A stretch of 64,000 nucleotides of DNA, from positions 1 through 64,000 of the forward strand of contig JAFDYC010000057.1 in NCBI GenBank assembly GCA_018267625.1, given 5' to 3'. This DNA is from Bacteroidota bacterium (GTDB lineage: Bacteria > Bacteroidota > Bacteroidia > Chitinophagales > Chitinophagaceae). The notes beneath the pieces are model-generated. The model did not search any database. It was not told the origin of the DNA and saw only the letters and a list, made by a program, of their open reading frames with translations. How positions within the stretch are numbered: the stretch's first letter is position 1; each line of letters begins with the position of its first letter. The position numbers and the translations under genes are program-made. Below are positions 1-8,877 of this stretch, piece after piece.

Positions 1-5
1 GAAGA

Positions 6-23
6 GTGCGACGCAACGGATGC
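6..23. repeat. Interspersed repeat, core GTGCGACGCAACGGATGC
   Basis: The 18 bases at 6-23 recur exactly, in inverted orientation, at 58316-58333, and a variant of the core (GTGCGACGTAACG) lies at 58437-58449. All copies are intergenic. The copy here is followed by a small ATGCT/AGCAT hairpin at 20-33. It looks like a REP-like or MITE-like dispersed element; no protein is associated with it. Confidence 0.55.
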
Positions 24-87
24 TCCATAGCATTCCGAAAGCCGGCTAAAAAAATCAAAAACACATCCGATTTTTCAGTCCCAAAGC

Positions 88-1689
88 TCAGGAAAGAGAC
101 TTGGATACGGCCAATGCCTGGGCACATCGTACCCCGTCCATAGCGGCACTCACAATGCCTCCTGCATAACCAGCCCCTTCTGAGCATGGGTATAACCCTT
201 TGATCTGCGGGTGTTGGAGATTATCTGCATTACGCGGGATGCGCAGCGGCGAGGAGGTTCTCGATTCCGTTGCCACCAGCAAGGCATCCTGGCTGAAATA
301 GCCTTTCATTTTTTTCCCAAAATCCATCAGGGCCAGGCGCAGGGATGAGGCAACAGGAGCGGGCAGGACTTCATCCAAATCCACGCTGGAAATACCCGGC
401 AGGTAGGAGCAGGGAGGCAGCGAAGCCGAAAGCTTCTTGTGGGCAAAATCCGTCATGCGCTGAGCCGGCGCAACGAGCTTCCCGCCTCCCAGAGCAAAGG
501 CTTTTTGCTCCACCATTTCCTGATAGTTAAGGGCTGCCAAAGGCCCATGAAAACCGGCAGCCTTAAAATCACGCATACCCACTGTGACCACCGTGCCTGA
601 GTTTGCAAAGGGGTTGTTGCGTTTGGAAGGGCTCCAGCCATTCACCACAATTTCTCCAGGTGCTGTGGCAGCCGGAGCGATGATGCCACCCGGGCACATG
701 CAAAAAGAAAACACACCCCGCCCCTGTTCCTGTGCCACCAATGAGTAAGATGCTGGTGGCAGATAATCACCACGCAGGGCGCAGTGGTATTGGATGGAAT
801 CTATCAGCGCCTGCGGATGCTCGATGCGAACACCGAGTGCAAATTCCTTGGCTTCGATGAGGATGTTTTGCGCATGCAGCATCCGGAAAATATCCCGGGC
901 GGAATGACCGGTTGCCAGGATGATTTCAGCTACCGGCAACCGTTCCCCGTCAGCACTGAGGGCTGCAATGATTTGTCCGTTGTTCCTTGCGATGCTATGA
1001 AGTTTTTTTTGAAAATGCACTTCTCCCCCGTATTGCTCGATACAAAGCCGCATGGCCGTGATTATATGGGGCAGCTTGTTGGTGCCAATGTGCGGATGGG
1101 CTTCATACCGGATGTGCTCATCGGCACCAAAAAGGATGAACGTTTCCAGGATTCGGGCTACATCCCCCCGCTTGGTGGATCGGGTGTAGAGCTTACCATC
1201 GGAGTAGGTGCCGGCACCGCCTTCGCCAAAGCAGTAGTTACTCTCCGGGTTCACAACCCCCTCGCGGTTGATTTGCGCCAGGTCGCGGCGGCGAGCCCGA
1301 ACATCTTTACCCCGTTCCCAAATCACCGGCTTGATGCCAATCTGAATCAACTCCAAGGCCGCAAAAAGCCCGGCAGGGCCGGCACCAACAATTAGAACCG
1401 GCGGCGCATGGTGTACATCCTTTAAGGGCAATTCAAATGCCTGCTGCGGCTGCATGGGTTCATCAATATGCAGCGCCACTTGCTGCACGATCTGCACCCC
1501 TGTTGTGCGGGAGCGTGCATCAATGCTGCGTTTCAGGATGCGATAACCCGTGATGCGCTGCGGGGCAACACCTGCTGCGGCGGCTAGTGATTCCCGAAAG
1601 AGTGCTTCATCGGCTGCCGTTTGGGGCGGCAAGGCAAGGGAAATCTGTAATCGCACGAGGGAGTATCGGAATGGGAATCTGAGTTGCAA
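88..1689 (-). CDS. NAD(P)/FAD-dependent oxidoreductase (COG2509-type dehydrogenase)
   Basis: The 533-residue protein belongs to the family of FAD-utilising dehydrogenases of unknown substrate found next to many housekeeping genes. A short N-terminal domain (about 1-95) precedes a dinucleotide-binding motif GAGPAGLFAAL at 102-112. A glycine-rich family signature with CFGEGGAGTYSDGKLYTR follows near 153-170. The C-terminus has SEGAGYAGGIVSAAMDG, the usual second FAD contact. The furthest upstream start is a TTG at 1689 and no ATG is found before residue 79, so the gene very probably uses TTG. A 7-bp-arm palindrome covers that start codon. It stands alone downstream of sucA on the same strand, 111 bases away. 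The substrate is not known. Confidence 0.85.
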   Translation of the reverse strand: MQLRFPFRYSLVRLQISLALPPQTAADEALFRESLAAAAGVAPQRITGYRILKRSIDARSRTTGVQIVQQVALHIDEPMQPQQAFELPLKDVHHAPPVLIVGAGPAGLFAALELIQIGIKPVIWERGKDVRARRRDLAQINREGVVNPESNYCFGEGGAGTYSDGKLYTRSTKRGDVARILETFILFGADEHIRYEAHPHIGTNKLPHIITAMRLCIEQYGGEVHFQKKLHSIARNNGQIIAALSADGERLPVAEIILATGHSARDIFRMLHAQNILIEAKEFALGVRIEHPQALIDSIQYHCALRGDYLPPASYSLVAQEQGRGVFSFCMCPGGIIAPAATAPGEIVVNGWSPSKRNNPFANSGTVVTVGMRDFKAAGFHGPLAALNYQEMVEQKAFALGGGKLVAPAQRMTDFAHKKLSASLPPCSYLPGISSVDLDEVLPAPVASSLRLALMDFGKKMKGYFSQDALLVATESRTSSPLRIPRNADNLQHPQIKGLYPCSEGAGYAGGIVSAAMDGVRCAQALAVSKSLS

Positions 1690-1697
1690 TTTGCAAC
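1683..1697. promoter_or_regulatory. Perfect dyad over the start codon of the FAD oxidoreductase gene
   Basis: GTTGCAA (1683-1689) and TTGCAAC (1691-1697) form a perfect inverted repeat with a one-base centre. The proposed TTG start codon (1689-1687 on the minus strand) lies inside it. It could be a protein-binding site. It is too tight to fold as a simple RNA hairpin. Function is not established. Confidence 0.35.
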
Positions 1698-1800
1698 AGT
1701 CTGACCTTTACACAACCATTCCAAAAACGAATCGAGGTTTGAATACCCCTCAAAACATGGGTGTCTGTTCGAACTGGCTATCCAATAAAAGCGCCTGGGT

Positions 1801-4551
1801 TCAGGAAGCAAATGCTTCTTCCAGAATCTTTGCCTGCTCCTGAGCATGCTGTTTGCCGAATCCGGTGGCAGAAGCGGCATGAAAACCACGAGATACCATT
1901 TTCTTAAACGGTATATGACAGTGCATATTCAGGAAAGAAGCGGCGCCGGCATTGAGCGGTTCTTCCTGCACCCAAATCCATTCAGCGTTTTTGTATTTAG
2001 CCTGCATAGCCTGCAATTGAGTCGTTGGCAAGGGGTACAATTGTTCCAGTCGGAGGATGGCCACATCCTTGCGCTGATCGGCTTCCTGCTTATCGGAAAG
2101 TTCATAGAAAATCTTTCCGGTACAGAGGATCACCCGTTGCACGGTACCCGGTGCCTGAATGCTGCTGTCATCTATCAATTCCTGAAACGAGCCAGAGGTA
2201 AATTCTTCTTTGGTGGAATAGGCACGGTGCAGGCGCAGGTTGGCCTTGGGTGAGAAATTGATGAGCGGCACCCGGAAGTTCCAGGTCAACTGGCGGCGCA
2301 AGGCATGGAAGAAGTTGGCTGCCGTGGTGACATTGGTCACGGCCATATTTTCTTCGGCACAGAGTTGCAGGAAACGCTCCATGCGGGCGGAAGAGTGTTC
2401 CGGCCCCTGACCTTCATAGCCATGCGGCAGCAGCACGACCAGGCCACTCATCTTCTGCCATTTTGTTTCGGCAGAGGCGATGTATTGGTCAATCACGGTT
2501 TGGCAGCCGTTTGCGAAATCGCCAAACTGTGCTTCCCAGATTGTCAGGGTGCCGGGGTTGGCAATGGAATAACCATATTCAAAGCCGAGCACTGCGAACT
2601 CAGAAAGTAGTGAGTTGTAGATGTAAAACCGGGTATCGCCCCGGGTAGCCTCGGCAGCAAACTCCACACGGTTGTATTGCGCATTAGTTTGCTCATCGTG
2701 GAGGACGGCGTGCCGGTGGCTGAAGGTGCCGCGCTGTACGTCCTGGCCGCTCATGCGCACATCATGACCTTCCGCTACTAAGCTGGCATAAGCGAGGAGC
2801 TCTGCAGTGGACCAGTCCAACTTTTGCTCCGTTTCATAGAGTTTCAGTTTATCGTCGAGAAGTTTTTTGATTTTACGCAGAGGAGTAAATCCATCCGGGG
2901 CCTGCATCAGGCGGGGCACCAGATTTTCTAATTCTTTTTTCGAGATTCCAGTCTCGGGAGATTTTTCAAAATCAACTGCACGGGCTATGATGAGCTGTTC
3001 CCAGGCTTTTTCAGGAGGCTGAAGTTTATAGGGGCGCAGCTTTTGTTTCACTTCGTCAAGGCGGTCCTGGAGGGTCTTCCAATACTTCGCTTCCATTTCC
3101 TGCGCCAGTTCCCCATCCACATCGCCACGGGCAATCAGCTTTTCGTTATAAACTTCGCGGGGGTTGGGGTGTTTCTTAATCAGGTCGTACATCAGGGGCT
3201 GCGTGAAGGCCGGGTCGTCGCCTTCATTATGGCCGTGGCGGCGGTAGCAGACCATGTCCACGAAAATGTCTTCATTGAACTGCTGACGATACTTAGCTGC
3301 CAGCATAGCACATTTCACTACAGCTTCTGGGTCATCGCCGTTCACGTGCAATACGGGAGCCTGCACCATCGAGGCGATGCTGGTGCAATAATCTGAGGAA
3401 CGGGCATCATCAAAATCAGTGGTAAAGCCAATTTGATTGTTGATGATAAAATGAATGGCGCCCCCGGTGTCATATCCTTTCAGTTCGCTCATCTGAAGCA
3501 GCTCATAGACCACACCCTGGCCGGCAACGGCAGAATCGCCATGAATGAAAATGGGCAGCACACGGTCATATTCATGGTTGTAAATGGCATCGGCCTTGGC
3601 GCGGGAAAAGCCTGCCACGACCGGGTTTACGACTTCCAGGTGGGAAGGGTTGGGGCAAAGCTGTACGTTCACCTCTGTTCCATCCGGCGTCTTATGAGTA
3701 GCCCTAAATCCGAGGTGGTATTTCACATCGCCGGAGCCCATCGTCATGTCTGCGGGCATATCGCCTTCAAATTCTGAAAAAATCTGCTCGTAGGTTTTGC
3801 CGAGGATGTTGGCCAACACATTGAGGCGGCCCCGATGTGCCATGCCAATCACCACTTCCTTCACGCCATCCCGGCTGGCTTCATTGATGACGGTGTTGAG
3901 GAAGGGGATGGTGCTTTCGCCGCCTTCCAGGGAAAAGCGTTTCTGGCCGATAAATTTTGTCTGAAGAAACTTTTCAAAGACGACGCCTTCATTGAGTTTT
4001 TCCAGGATGCGTTTCTTCTGGTCGAGGCTCAACTGAATTTGCTGCATGGCTTCAAACTCACGTTCCACCCAGGCACATTTGGCTTTGTCTGTGATGTAGG
4101 TGTATTCGATGCCCACATCGCCGGTGTAAGTCTTTTTGAGGAAGTCGAGGATGTCGCGCAGCGTCATGCCTGCTTTTCCAACATATTGACCTGCGGCAAA
4201 GACCGTATTGAGGTCACTGTCGTCTAATCCAAAATCGGCCAATGCCAGAAAGGGTTTCCGGTCTTTACGGGGGCGGATGGGGTTGGTGGTAGCGAGCAGG
4301 TGGCCCCTTTTGCGGTAGGCACGAATCATGCGAAAGACGGCAAATTCTTTGGCCATCTGGCCACTGTTGATGCTGCCGGTGGTGCTGGAGTTGAGGGCCG
4401 AGCCGCCATTGCGGTCCAAGGCATAATCAAAGCCTTTGAAGAAGGAAGCCCATTCGGGGTCAATACCCTCCGGGTTTCTGAGATAATCGGTGTAAAGCCC
4501 TTCGATGAATTGGGGGTGTGCGTTTGAAATAAACGAGAAGTCGGCTGCCAT
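1801..4551 (-). CDS. sucA: 2-oxoglutarate dehydrogenase E1 component
   Basis: The product (916 residues from the ATG at 4551) is the thiamine-diphosphate E1 subunit of the 2-oxoglutarate dehydrogenase complex, which decarboxylates 2-oxoglutarate in the TCA cycle. It has the family N-terminal peptide (SFISNAHPQFIEGLYTDYL), the GMAHRGRLNVLANILGKTY block, the ThDP region with HGDSAVAGQGVVYE and INNQIGFTT, and the HGHNEGDDPAFTQP loop. A C-terminal transketolase-like half follows (LPHGYEGQGPEHSSAR). Length matches the family (about 930 in E. coli). A longer reading from 4569 is possible, but the TACCTTTG box at 4581-4588 favours 4551. No sucB is adjacent. Confidence 0.96.
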   Translation of the reverse strand: MAADFSFISNAHPQFIEGLYTDYLRNPEGIDPEWASFFKGFDYALDRNGGSALNSSTTGSINSGQMAKEFAVFRMIRAYRKRGHLLATTNPIRPRKDRKPFLALADFGLDDSDLNTVFAAGQYVGKAGMTLRDILDFLKKTYTGDVGIEYTYITDKAKCAWVEREFEAMQQIQLSLDQKKRILEKLNEGVVFEKFLQTKFIGQKRFSLEGGESTIPFLNTVINEASRDGVKEVVIGMAHRGRLNVLANILGKTYEQIFSEFEGDMPADMTMGSGDVKYHLGFRATHKTPDGTEVNVQLCPNPSHLEVVNPVVAGFSRAKADAIYNHEYDRVLPIFIHGDSAVAGQGVVYELLQMSELKGYDTGGAIHFIINNQIGFTTDFDDARSSDYCTSIASMVQAPVLHVNGDDPEAVVKCAMLAAKYRQQFNEDIFVDMVCYRRHGHNEGDDPAFTQPLMYDLIKKHPNPREVYNEKLIARGDVDGELAQEMEAKYWKTLQDRLDEVKQKLRPYKLQPPEKAWEQLIIARAVDFEKSPETGISKKELENLVPRLMQAPDGFTPLRKIKKLLDDKLKLYETEQKLDWSTAELLAYASLVAEGHDVRMSGQDVQRGTFSHRHAVLHDEQTNAQYNRVEFAAEATRGDTRFYIYNSLLSEFAVLGFEYGYSIANPGTLTIWEAQFGDFANGCQTVIDQYIASAETKWQKMSGLVVLLPHGYEGQGPEHSSARMERFLQLCAEENMAVTNVTTAANFFHALRRQLTWNFRVPLINFSPKANLRLHRAYSTKEEFTSGSFQELIDDSSIQAPGTVQRVILCTGKIFYELSDKQEADQRKDVAILRLEQLYPLPTTQLQAMQAKYKNAEWIWVQEEPLNAGAASFLNMHCHIPFKKMVSRGFHAASATGFGKQHAQEQAKILEEAFAS

Positions 4552-4580
4552 GATGGTGGATCGCTGCAAAAAGTCGGGGC

Positions 4581-4588
4581 CAAAGGTA
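4581..4588 (-). promoter_or_regulatory. Bacteroidota -7 box TACCTTTG before sucA
   Basis: Minus-strand TACCTTTG fits the TAnnTTTG element and lies 29 bases before the sucA ATG. No good TTTG -33 element is seen at the usual distance. Confidence 0.5.
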
Positions 4589-4679
4589 GCCCTTGAAATC
4601 GGGGCTGTGCGTGACCACGGTCATGGTCAATTGCTAAAAAAGATGGGGGAAGAACAGTACCCGGAAAAACTGAAATTTT

Positions 4680-5189
4680 CTATTTGTGCTTTTTGTTGGG
4701 CAGACTGACGGCGGCGATTCTTCCGGCATACGTGATGGCCTCATAATCTGTATTGCCGATGGCAAGCGTGGTGCCACCACCCGGCAAGACATTGAGCCGC
4801 ACTTGCAGAATACGGCCTTTAGCCTTTGGGACTAGCTGAATCTGGGTTTCGTTTTTGGTTTCTTCTTTCACCTTAGACCGATAGCCCCTGATGGCAAATT
4901 TTTCTTCAAAAGTGATTTTAGAAAAATCAGGCTTGCCCTCTTTCATGGGTATGGCTCCCGCCTTATACCGCCTTTTCGGTGCTGGCAAGAAGCAGATAAT
5001 CGAATCGGGAGTTACCCTGAGATAATACTGTTCCGGGTGGCTGATCATTTTCTTCAGCCCTAATTCCGTTAGGATAAACGAAGGCTTAAACACATAGGAT
5101 TGTTCCCGGATGCCCAAGTCGGAGGATTGCGCGTTACTGGAACCCGAAAGAGTTAGTGCCAACAAGCAAAGAGTAGTAAAGCGTTTCAT
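4680..5189 (-). CDS. DUF4251 family exported protein
   Basis: The 169-residue protein begins with a short signal peptide (MKRFTTLCLLALTLSGSSNA, cleavage expected just after). The rest fits the Bacteroidota DUF4251 family: an N-terminal part that describes position as YLRVTPDSIICFLP, a central FEEKFAIRGYRSKV, and a C-terminal beta-rich stretch with IGNTDYEAITYAGRI, comparable to the family's closing SxSYxGxI pattern. Function of the family is unknown; the protein is probably periplasmic. It lies about 130 bases upstream of sucA on the same strand, with its own start and no overlap. Confidence 0.75.
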   Translation of the reverse strand: MKRFTTLCLLALTLSGSSNAQSSDLGIREQSYVFKPSFILTELGLKKMISHPEQYYLRVTPDSIICFLPAPKRRYKAGAIPMKEGKPDFSKITFEEKFAIRGYRSKVKEETKNETQIQLVPKAKGRILQVRLNVLPGGGTTLAIGNTDYEAITYAGRIAAVSLPNKKHK

Positions 5190-5386
5190 TGAAAAATCAT
5201 TTTGACCTGTAAATTCTGGCCGTATGCAAGCTAATTTCTCTTATGAAATTTTAGGAAAGACAATCCTGCTTTAGAAATCTTTTTTGTAATCGCTTGTTTC
5301 ATCTGCTCCTTCCAGAAATCGTTTCAATCAGGGAAGGAGGTGCTTGGTCAAAGAGCAGCAAGCTTGCATTCTCTTACCTTGCTCTC

Positions 5387-6682
5387 ATGCATCCTTTCCC
5401 CGGAAATCTTGCCTTTTCTTCATTTGCCTTGCAAGAAGCCTATCAGCTTGATGCTTTGCAGCGCTTGCTCCGATACGTGACCAAACGGTCTCCATTTTAT
5501 CAAGAAAAGCTTCGTTCGTTATCGCCTCCTTCCATCAATAGCCTGGAAGACCTGAGGCTACTTCCCTTTACCGGCAAAGAAGATATTCAGCAGCAGAATT
5601 GGGAATTCCTGTGTACGCCCCGCTCAGCGATTCGTGAATACATGACCACCTCGGGCACCATGGGCAAGCCGGTCACCCTTGCACTGACAGAAAATGATTT
5701 GCAGCGTCTTGCTTACAACGAAAGTCAATCCTTTCAAATAGCGGATGGCAGCTCGGAGGATGTCTATCAACTGGCCCTCACACTGGACAGGCAGTTTATG
5801 GCAGGCATGGCCTATTACAGCGGTATTCGCCGGATGGGTGCTTCATTGGTGCGTTGTGGCCCGGGCCTTCCTGCAATGCAATGGGAAACAATTCAACGCC
5901 TGGGCAGCACCACCCTCGTTGCGGTGCCTTCGTTTCTAATGGCAATGGCAAACTGGGCAATTGAACAGGGCATTGACCTGAGTAAAAGCAGCCTAAAAAG
6001 GGCTATCTGCATTGGCGAAAGCCTTCGTCGAAACGACTTTTCGCTGAACACACTGGGCAAGCAATTGCAAGCCCGGTGGCCACTCAAGCTCTATAGCACC
6101 TACGCGTCCACAGAAATACAAACAGCCTTCACCGAATGCAGTGCAGGCAGGGGCGGGCATCATCATCCTGAGTTGTGTATCGTTGAAATAATTGGAGCGA
6201 ATGGCGAACCAGTACCCGATGGAGCAAGCGGAGAAGTGGTCGTCACCCCCCTGGGCATTGAAGGGATGCCTTTACTACGCTATCGCACCGGTGATGTCGC
6301 GGCACTTCATGCCGAAACTTGCTCCTGCGGACGATTGTCTAAAAGGCTGGGACCGGTGCTGGGGCGAAAAGGCCAAATGATAAAATTTAAGGGTACCACT
6401 TTATTTCCCACTACTGTCTATGAAGTGCTAAACGATGTTCCATTCGTGCAAGCATATCTGTTGGAAGCCTACAGCAATGAGCAAGGCCTGGATGAACTCC
6501 GGCTGCATCTGCAGGCCTCAGTTCAGGAATCCGGACAGGAAGAAAGCCTGCGCGACTTACTCCGCTCAAAGCTGCGCGTAGCCCCTGCATTGAGCTTTCA
6601 CCCGGCAGGAATATTACAAGAGATGATTAGCCCGGAAGGGGCACGAAAAGCGATTCGTTTTTTAGACAGGAGGCTTGCCTGA
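5387..6682 (+). CDS. Phenylacetate-CoA ligase-like adenylate-forming enzyme
   Basis: The 431-residue protein (from ATG 5387) is an adenylate-forming ligase of the PaaK group. It has the phosphate-binding loop TTSGTMGKPV near 87-96, a mid-domain STYASTEIQTAFTEC loop, a YRTGDVAALH hinge, and a C-terminal lid beginning LGRKGQMIKFKGTTLFPT, which resembles the PaaK-type C-terminal domain. The family joins a carboxylic acid to CoA using ATP. None of the phenylacetate catabolic genes (paaABCDE and others) is nearby, so the acid is unknown. Reading can be extended to 5294, but the extra 31 residues do not look conserved. Confidence 0.8.
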   Translation: MHPFPGNLAFSSFALQEAYQLDALQRLLRYVTKRSPFYQEKLRSLSPPSINSLEDLRLLPFTGKEDIQQQNWEFLCTPRSAIREYMTTSGTMGKPVTLALTENDLQRLAYNESQSFQIADGSSEDVYQLALTLDRQFMAGMAYYSGIRRMGASLVRCGPGLPAMQWETIQRLGSTTLVAVPSFLMAMANWAIEQGIDLSKSSLKRAICIGESLRRNDFSLNTLGKQLQARWPLKLYSTYASTEIQTAFTECSAGRGGHHHPELCIVEIIGANGEPVPDGASGEVVVTPLGIEGMPLLRYRTGDVAALHAETCSCGRLSKRLGPVLGRKGQMIKFKGTTLFPTTVYEVLNDVPFVQAYLLEAYSNEQGLDELRLHLQASVQESGQEESLRDLLRSKLRVAPALSFHPAGILQEMISPEGARKAIRFLDRRLA

Positions 6683-6793
6683 GTGGAAAATTCTAACGAG
6701 GCTTCCTGATGGGATTCAAGTTCGATTCGAGATTCGGGAGCAAGAGGAGGAATCAGGCAGGGGGGAGAAAGCCACAAAGGGCCTCCGGATTAT

Positions 6794-6864
6794 TGGTTTA
6801 GTTTTTTTATGCCGTAGCTTATTCATGATTTTATGCATAGAAATAAACCAGCCCGGCATAAAAA
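6794..6864 (+). promoter_or_regulatory. Interleaved inverted repeats (pseudoknot-like) upstream of the CLC gene
   Basis: TGGTTTA (6794-6800) is complementary to TAAACCA (6844-6850), and TTTTTATGCCG (6804-6814) to CGGCATAAAAA (6854-6864). The order is A, B, A', B' with exactly three bases between A and B and between A' and B'. Such an order gives either an H-type pseudoknot or two mutually exclusive hairpins. The element ends 57 bases before the CLC start codon, in the 239-base gap 6683-6921, which has no convincing gene. Confidence 0.4.
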
Positions 6865-6921
6865 GAAGTCAATGCTCATTGGCTTTCAAAACCATCCAAA
6901 CAGGAATGCTCTGAATAGCCT

Positions 6922-8832
6922 ATGAAACGTACTGAGAATATCCACAACGCCAAATTCGCCCCAGCCACTGGCGTTGCACGTAAGCTGAGCGACTTTACCA
7001 CGACAAGATCCATCTTAAAGCTGGTACCCATTGCTATCATCGTTGGTATTTTCGGTGCCCTGATAGCTATTGTCCTGATAGACCTGATAGCGCTCATCAG
7101 CAACTACCTCTACTATCAGCATTGGGACTACCACCTCAGCTCGCCCAGAAACAACACCTTAGGCTGGCTGGCCGTGCTTATCCCTATGGGAGGCGGTCTG
7201 ATCGTAGGGCTTATGGCGCGATATGGTTCCGAGCGAATCCGGGGGCATGGCATCCCCGAGGCGATGGAAACCATCCTGGTGGGCGGCAGTAAGGTGGAGC
7301 CAAAACTAACCATCCTGAAACCTATTGCCAGCGCGATTAGCATTGGGACGGGCGGCCCCTTTGGCGCAGAAGGGCCGATCATCCTGACAGGCGGAGCTGT
7401 AGGCTCTGTGCTGGCTCAATTTCTCAACCTGACTGCAATTGAACGGCGAAGCCTGCTCGTTGCCGGAGCTGTTGCGGGCATGAGCGCCGTATTTGGAACG
7501 CCCATTGCAGCGGTCATATTGGGAGTGGAGCTATTATTATTTGAATGGAAACCCCGCTCATTTGTTCCGGCAGCAATAGCCAGTGCCGTAGCAGATGCCA
7601 TCCGGCATGGGTTTGTACACCAGGGATGGATGAATCCGGAACCTCTGTTCCCGGTATCTAAGATGCCGGAATTAGGCAGCACCGGGCTACTAGATGCCGT
7701 GATTCTGGGCCTTGCCTGTGGCGCTATGGCCTGGGTGCTGACCAAGGCGGTGTATGGTGCAGAAGATGCGTTCAGAAAACTGCCCATTCATTGGATGTGG
7801 TGGCCCATTATCGGCGGGCTAATCGTGGGTGTAGGTGGCGTCATCGAGCCACAGGCCCTGGGTGTAGGGTATGTTACCATTGCCGATGAACTGGCCGGCA
7901 CTATTGCTATCAGTTCCCTTATCAGCATTTTCGTCGTCAAGCTCATCATCTGGGCAGTGGCTTTGGGTTCCGGAACCAGCGGAGGCATCCTGGCGCCCAT
8001 CCTGATCATGGGGGCCGCATTGGGAGGCTTGCTGGGACTGGCTTTCCCGGATAAAGTACCGTCAGAATGGGCCTTGCTGGGAATGGCCGGTGCCCTGGCC
8101 GGCGTCATGCGCTCCCCGTTTACTTCGATTGTATTTCCGATTGAACTAACTCACTCCACCGACCTCTTCCTTCCGTTGCTCATCACCGTCACACTGGCTC
8201 ACTTGATCAGTGTGCTCACACTCAAACGATCCATCCTGACGGAGAAGGTGGCCCGCCGGGGCTTTCATGTCCTACGCGAATATGCCGTTGAGCCACTCAA
8301 GGTGTTGTTTGTAGAAGAGGTGATGTCCACAAATATCCTGACCATACAGACCGGCACCCGAATGAGCCAGGTGAAAGAAACCATCCAGGCACAGCACGAG
8401 ATGAGAAAACAAAGGCTGATACCGGTCGTAGATGCAGAAGACAAATTGCTGGGTGTGATTTCCTGGCAGGATGTGCTGGAAAGGGCCTTGAAAGATGAAC
8501 TGAGCGGAACGGTGGATGAGCTGATGCGGACAGACATGATTACCACAAACCCGGAAGAGTCTCTGCGGGCAATTGCCGACCGAATGGCACTGAATAGGGT
8601 CGGGGTATTACCTGTAGTGGATCGTCTAGATCCCAGCAAACTTCGTGGGCTCATCACCCAGTTTGATTTGCTGGCCGCACGCGACCATTTATTGCAGGAA
8701 GAACGCAGCCGCGAGCGGATCTTAAAAATGTGGTCTGTCAGCCAATATGCCAACTATCCACTCTCTGCCTTTTCCAGCTTGCAGCAATACTTCCGGAGCT
8801 CTAAGGATGCGAATAAGCCCAAGGAAGATTAG
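6922..8832 (+). CDS. CLC-family chloride channel/transporter with C-terminal CBS pair
   Basis: The 636-residue membrane protein carries the three CLC ion-path signatures: GHGIP at 108-112, GAEGP at 148-152 (Glu150 corresponds to the gating glutamate of H+/Cl- exchangers), and GTSGGILAP near 355. About ten hydrophobic helices span residues 35-430. The C-terminal part (about 465-600) holds two CBS domains (VMSTNILTIQTGT and LMRTDMITTNPEE), which in this family bind adenine nucleotides and control gating. The gating glutamate suggests Cl-/H+ exchange rather than a pure channel. It is not the fluoride-type CLC by these motifs. The gene is monocistronic. Confidence 0.93.
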   Translation: MKRTENIHNAKFAPATGVARKLSDFTTTRSILKLVPIAIIVGIFGALIAIVLIDLIALISNYLYYQHWDYHLSSPRNNTLGWLAVLIPMGGGLIVGLMARYGSERIRGHGIPEAMETILVGGSKVEPKLTILKPIASAISIGTGGPFGAEGPIILTGGAVGSVLAQFLNLTAIERRSLLVAGAVAGMSAVFGTPIAAVILGVELLLFEWKPRSFVPAAIASAVADAIRHGFVHQGWMNPEPLFPVSKMPELGSTGLLDAVILGLACGAMAWVLTKAVYGAEDAFRKLPIHWMWWPIIGGLIVGVGGVIEPQALGVGYVTIADELAGTIAISSLISIFVVKLIIWAVALGSGTSGGILAPILIMGAALGGLLGLAFPDKVPSEWALLGMAGALAGVMRSPFTSIVFPIELTHSTDLFLPLLITVTLAHLISVLTLKRSILTEKVARRGFHVLREYAVEPLKVLFVEEVMSTNILTIQTGTRMSQVKETIQAQHEMRKQRLIPVVDAEDKLLGVISWQDVLERALKDELSGTVDELMRTDMITTNPEESLRAIADRMALNRVGVLPVVDRLDPSKLRGLITQFDLLAARDHLLQEERSRERILKMWSVSQYANYPLSAFSSLQQYFRSSKDANKPKED

Positions 8833-8848
8833 TCCACCAGATGCAGGG

Positions 8849-8865
8849 TGCCTTCGGTAAAGGCA
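8849..8865. terminator. Small hairpin between convergent genes
   Basis: TGCCTT (8849-8854) and AAGGCA (8860-8865) enclose a five-base loop between the ends of the CLC gene and the SRPBCC gene. There is no T-run on either side, so it is only a weak candidate for a shared terminator. Confidence 0.25.
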
Positions 8866-8877
8866 AGTGAGCGCAGA

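Noticed and set aside
6715-6745. TTCGATTCGAGATTCGG resembling a tRNA T-arm
   Set aside because: No acceptor, anticodon or D-arm pairing can be built around it.
6794-6864. Fluoride (crcB) riboswitch in front of the CLC gene
   Set aside because: The conserved crcB core bases are not present, and the CLC protein has GHGIP and a gating glutamate as in ordinary Cl- types. The interleaved repeats remain unexplained and are reported separately.
6675-6914. Small plus-strand frame (79 residues) before the CLC gene
   Set aside because: It overlaps the preceding stop, runs through the inverted repeats, and has no recognisable pattern.
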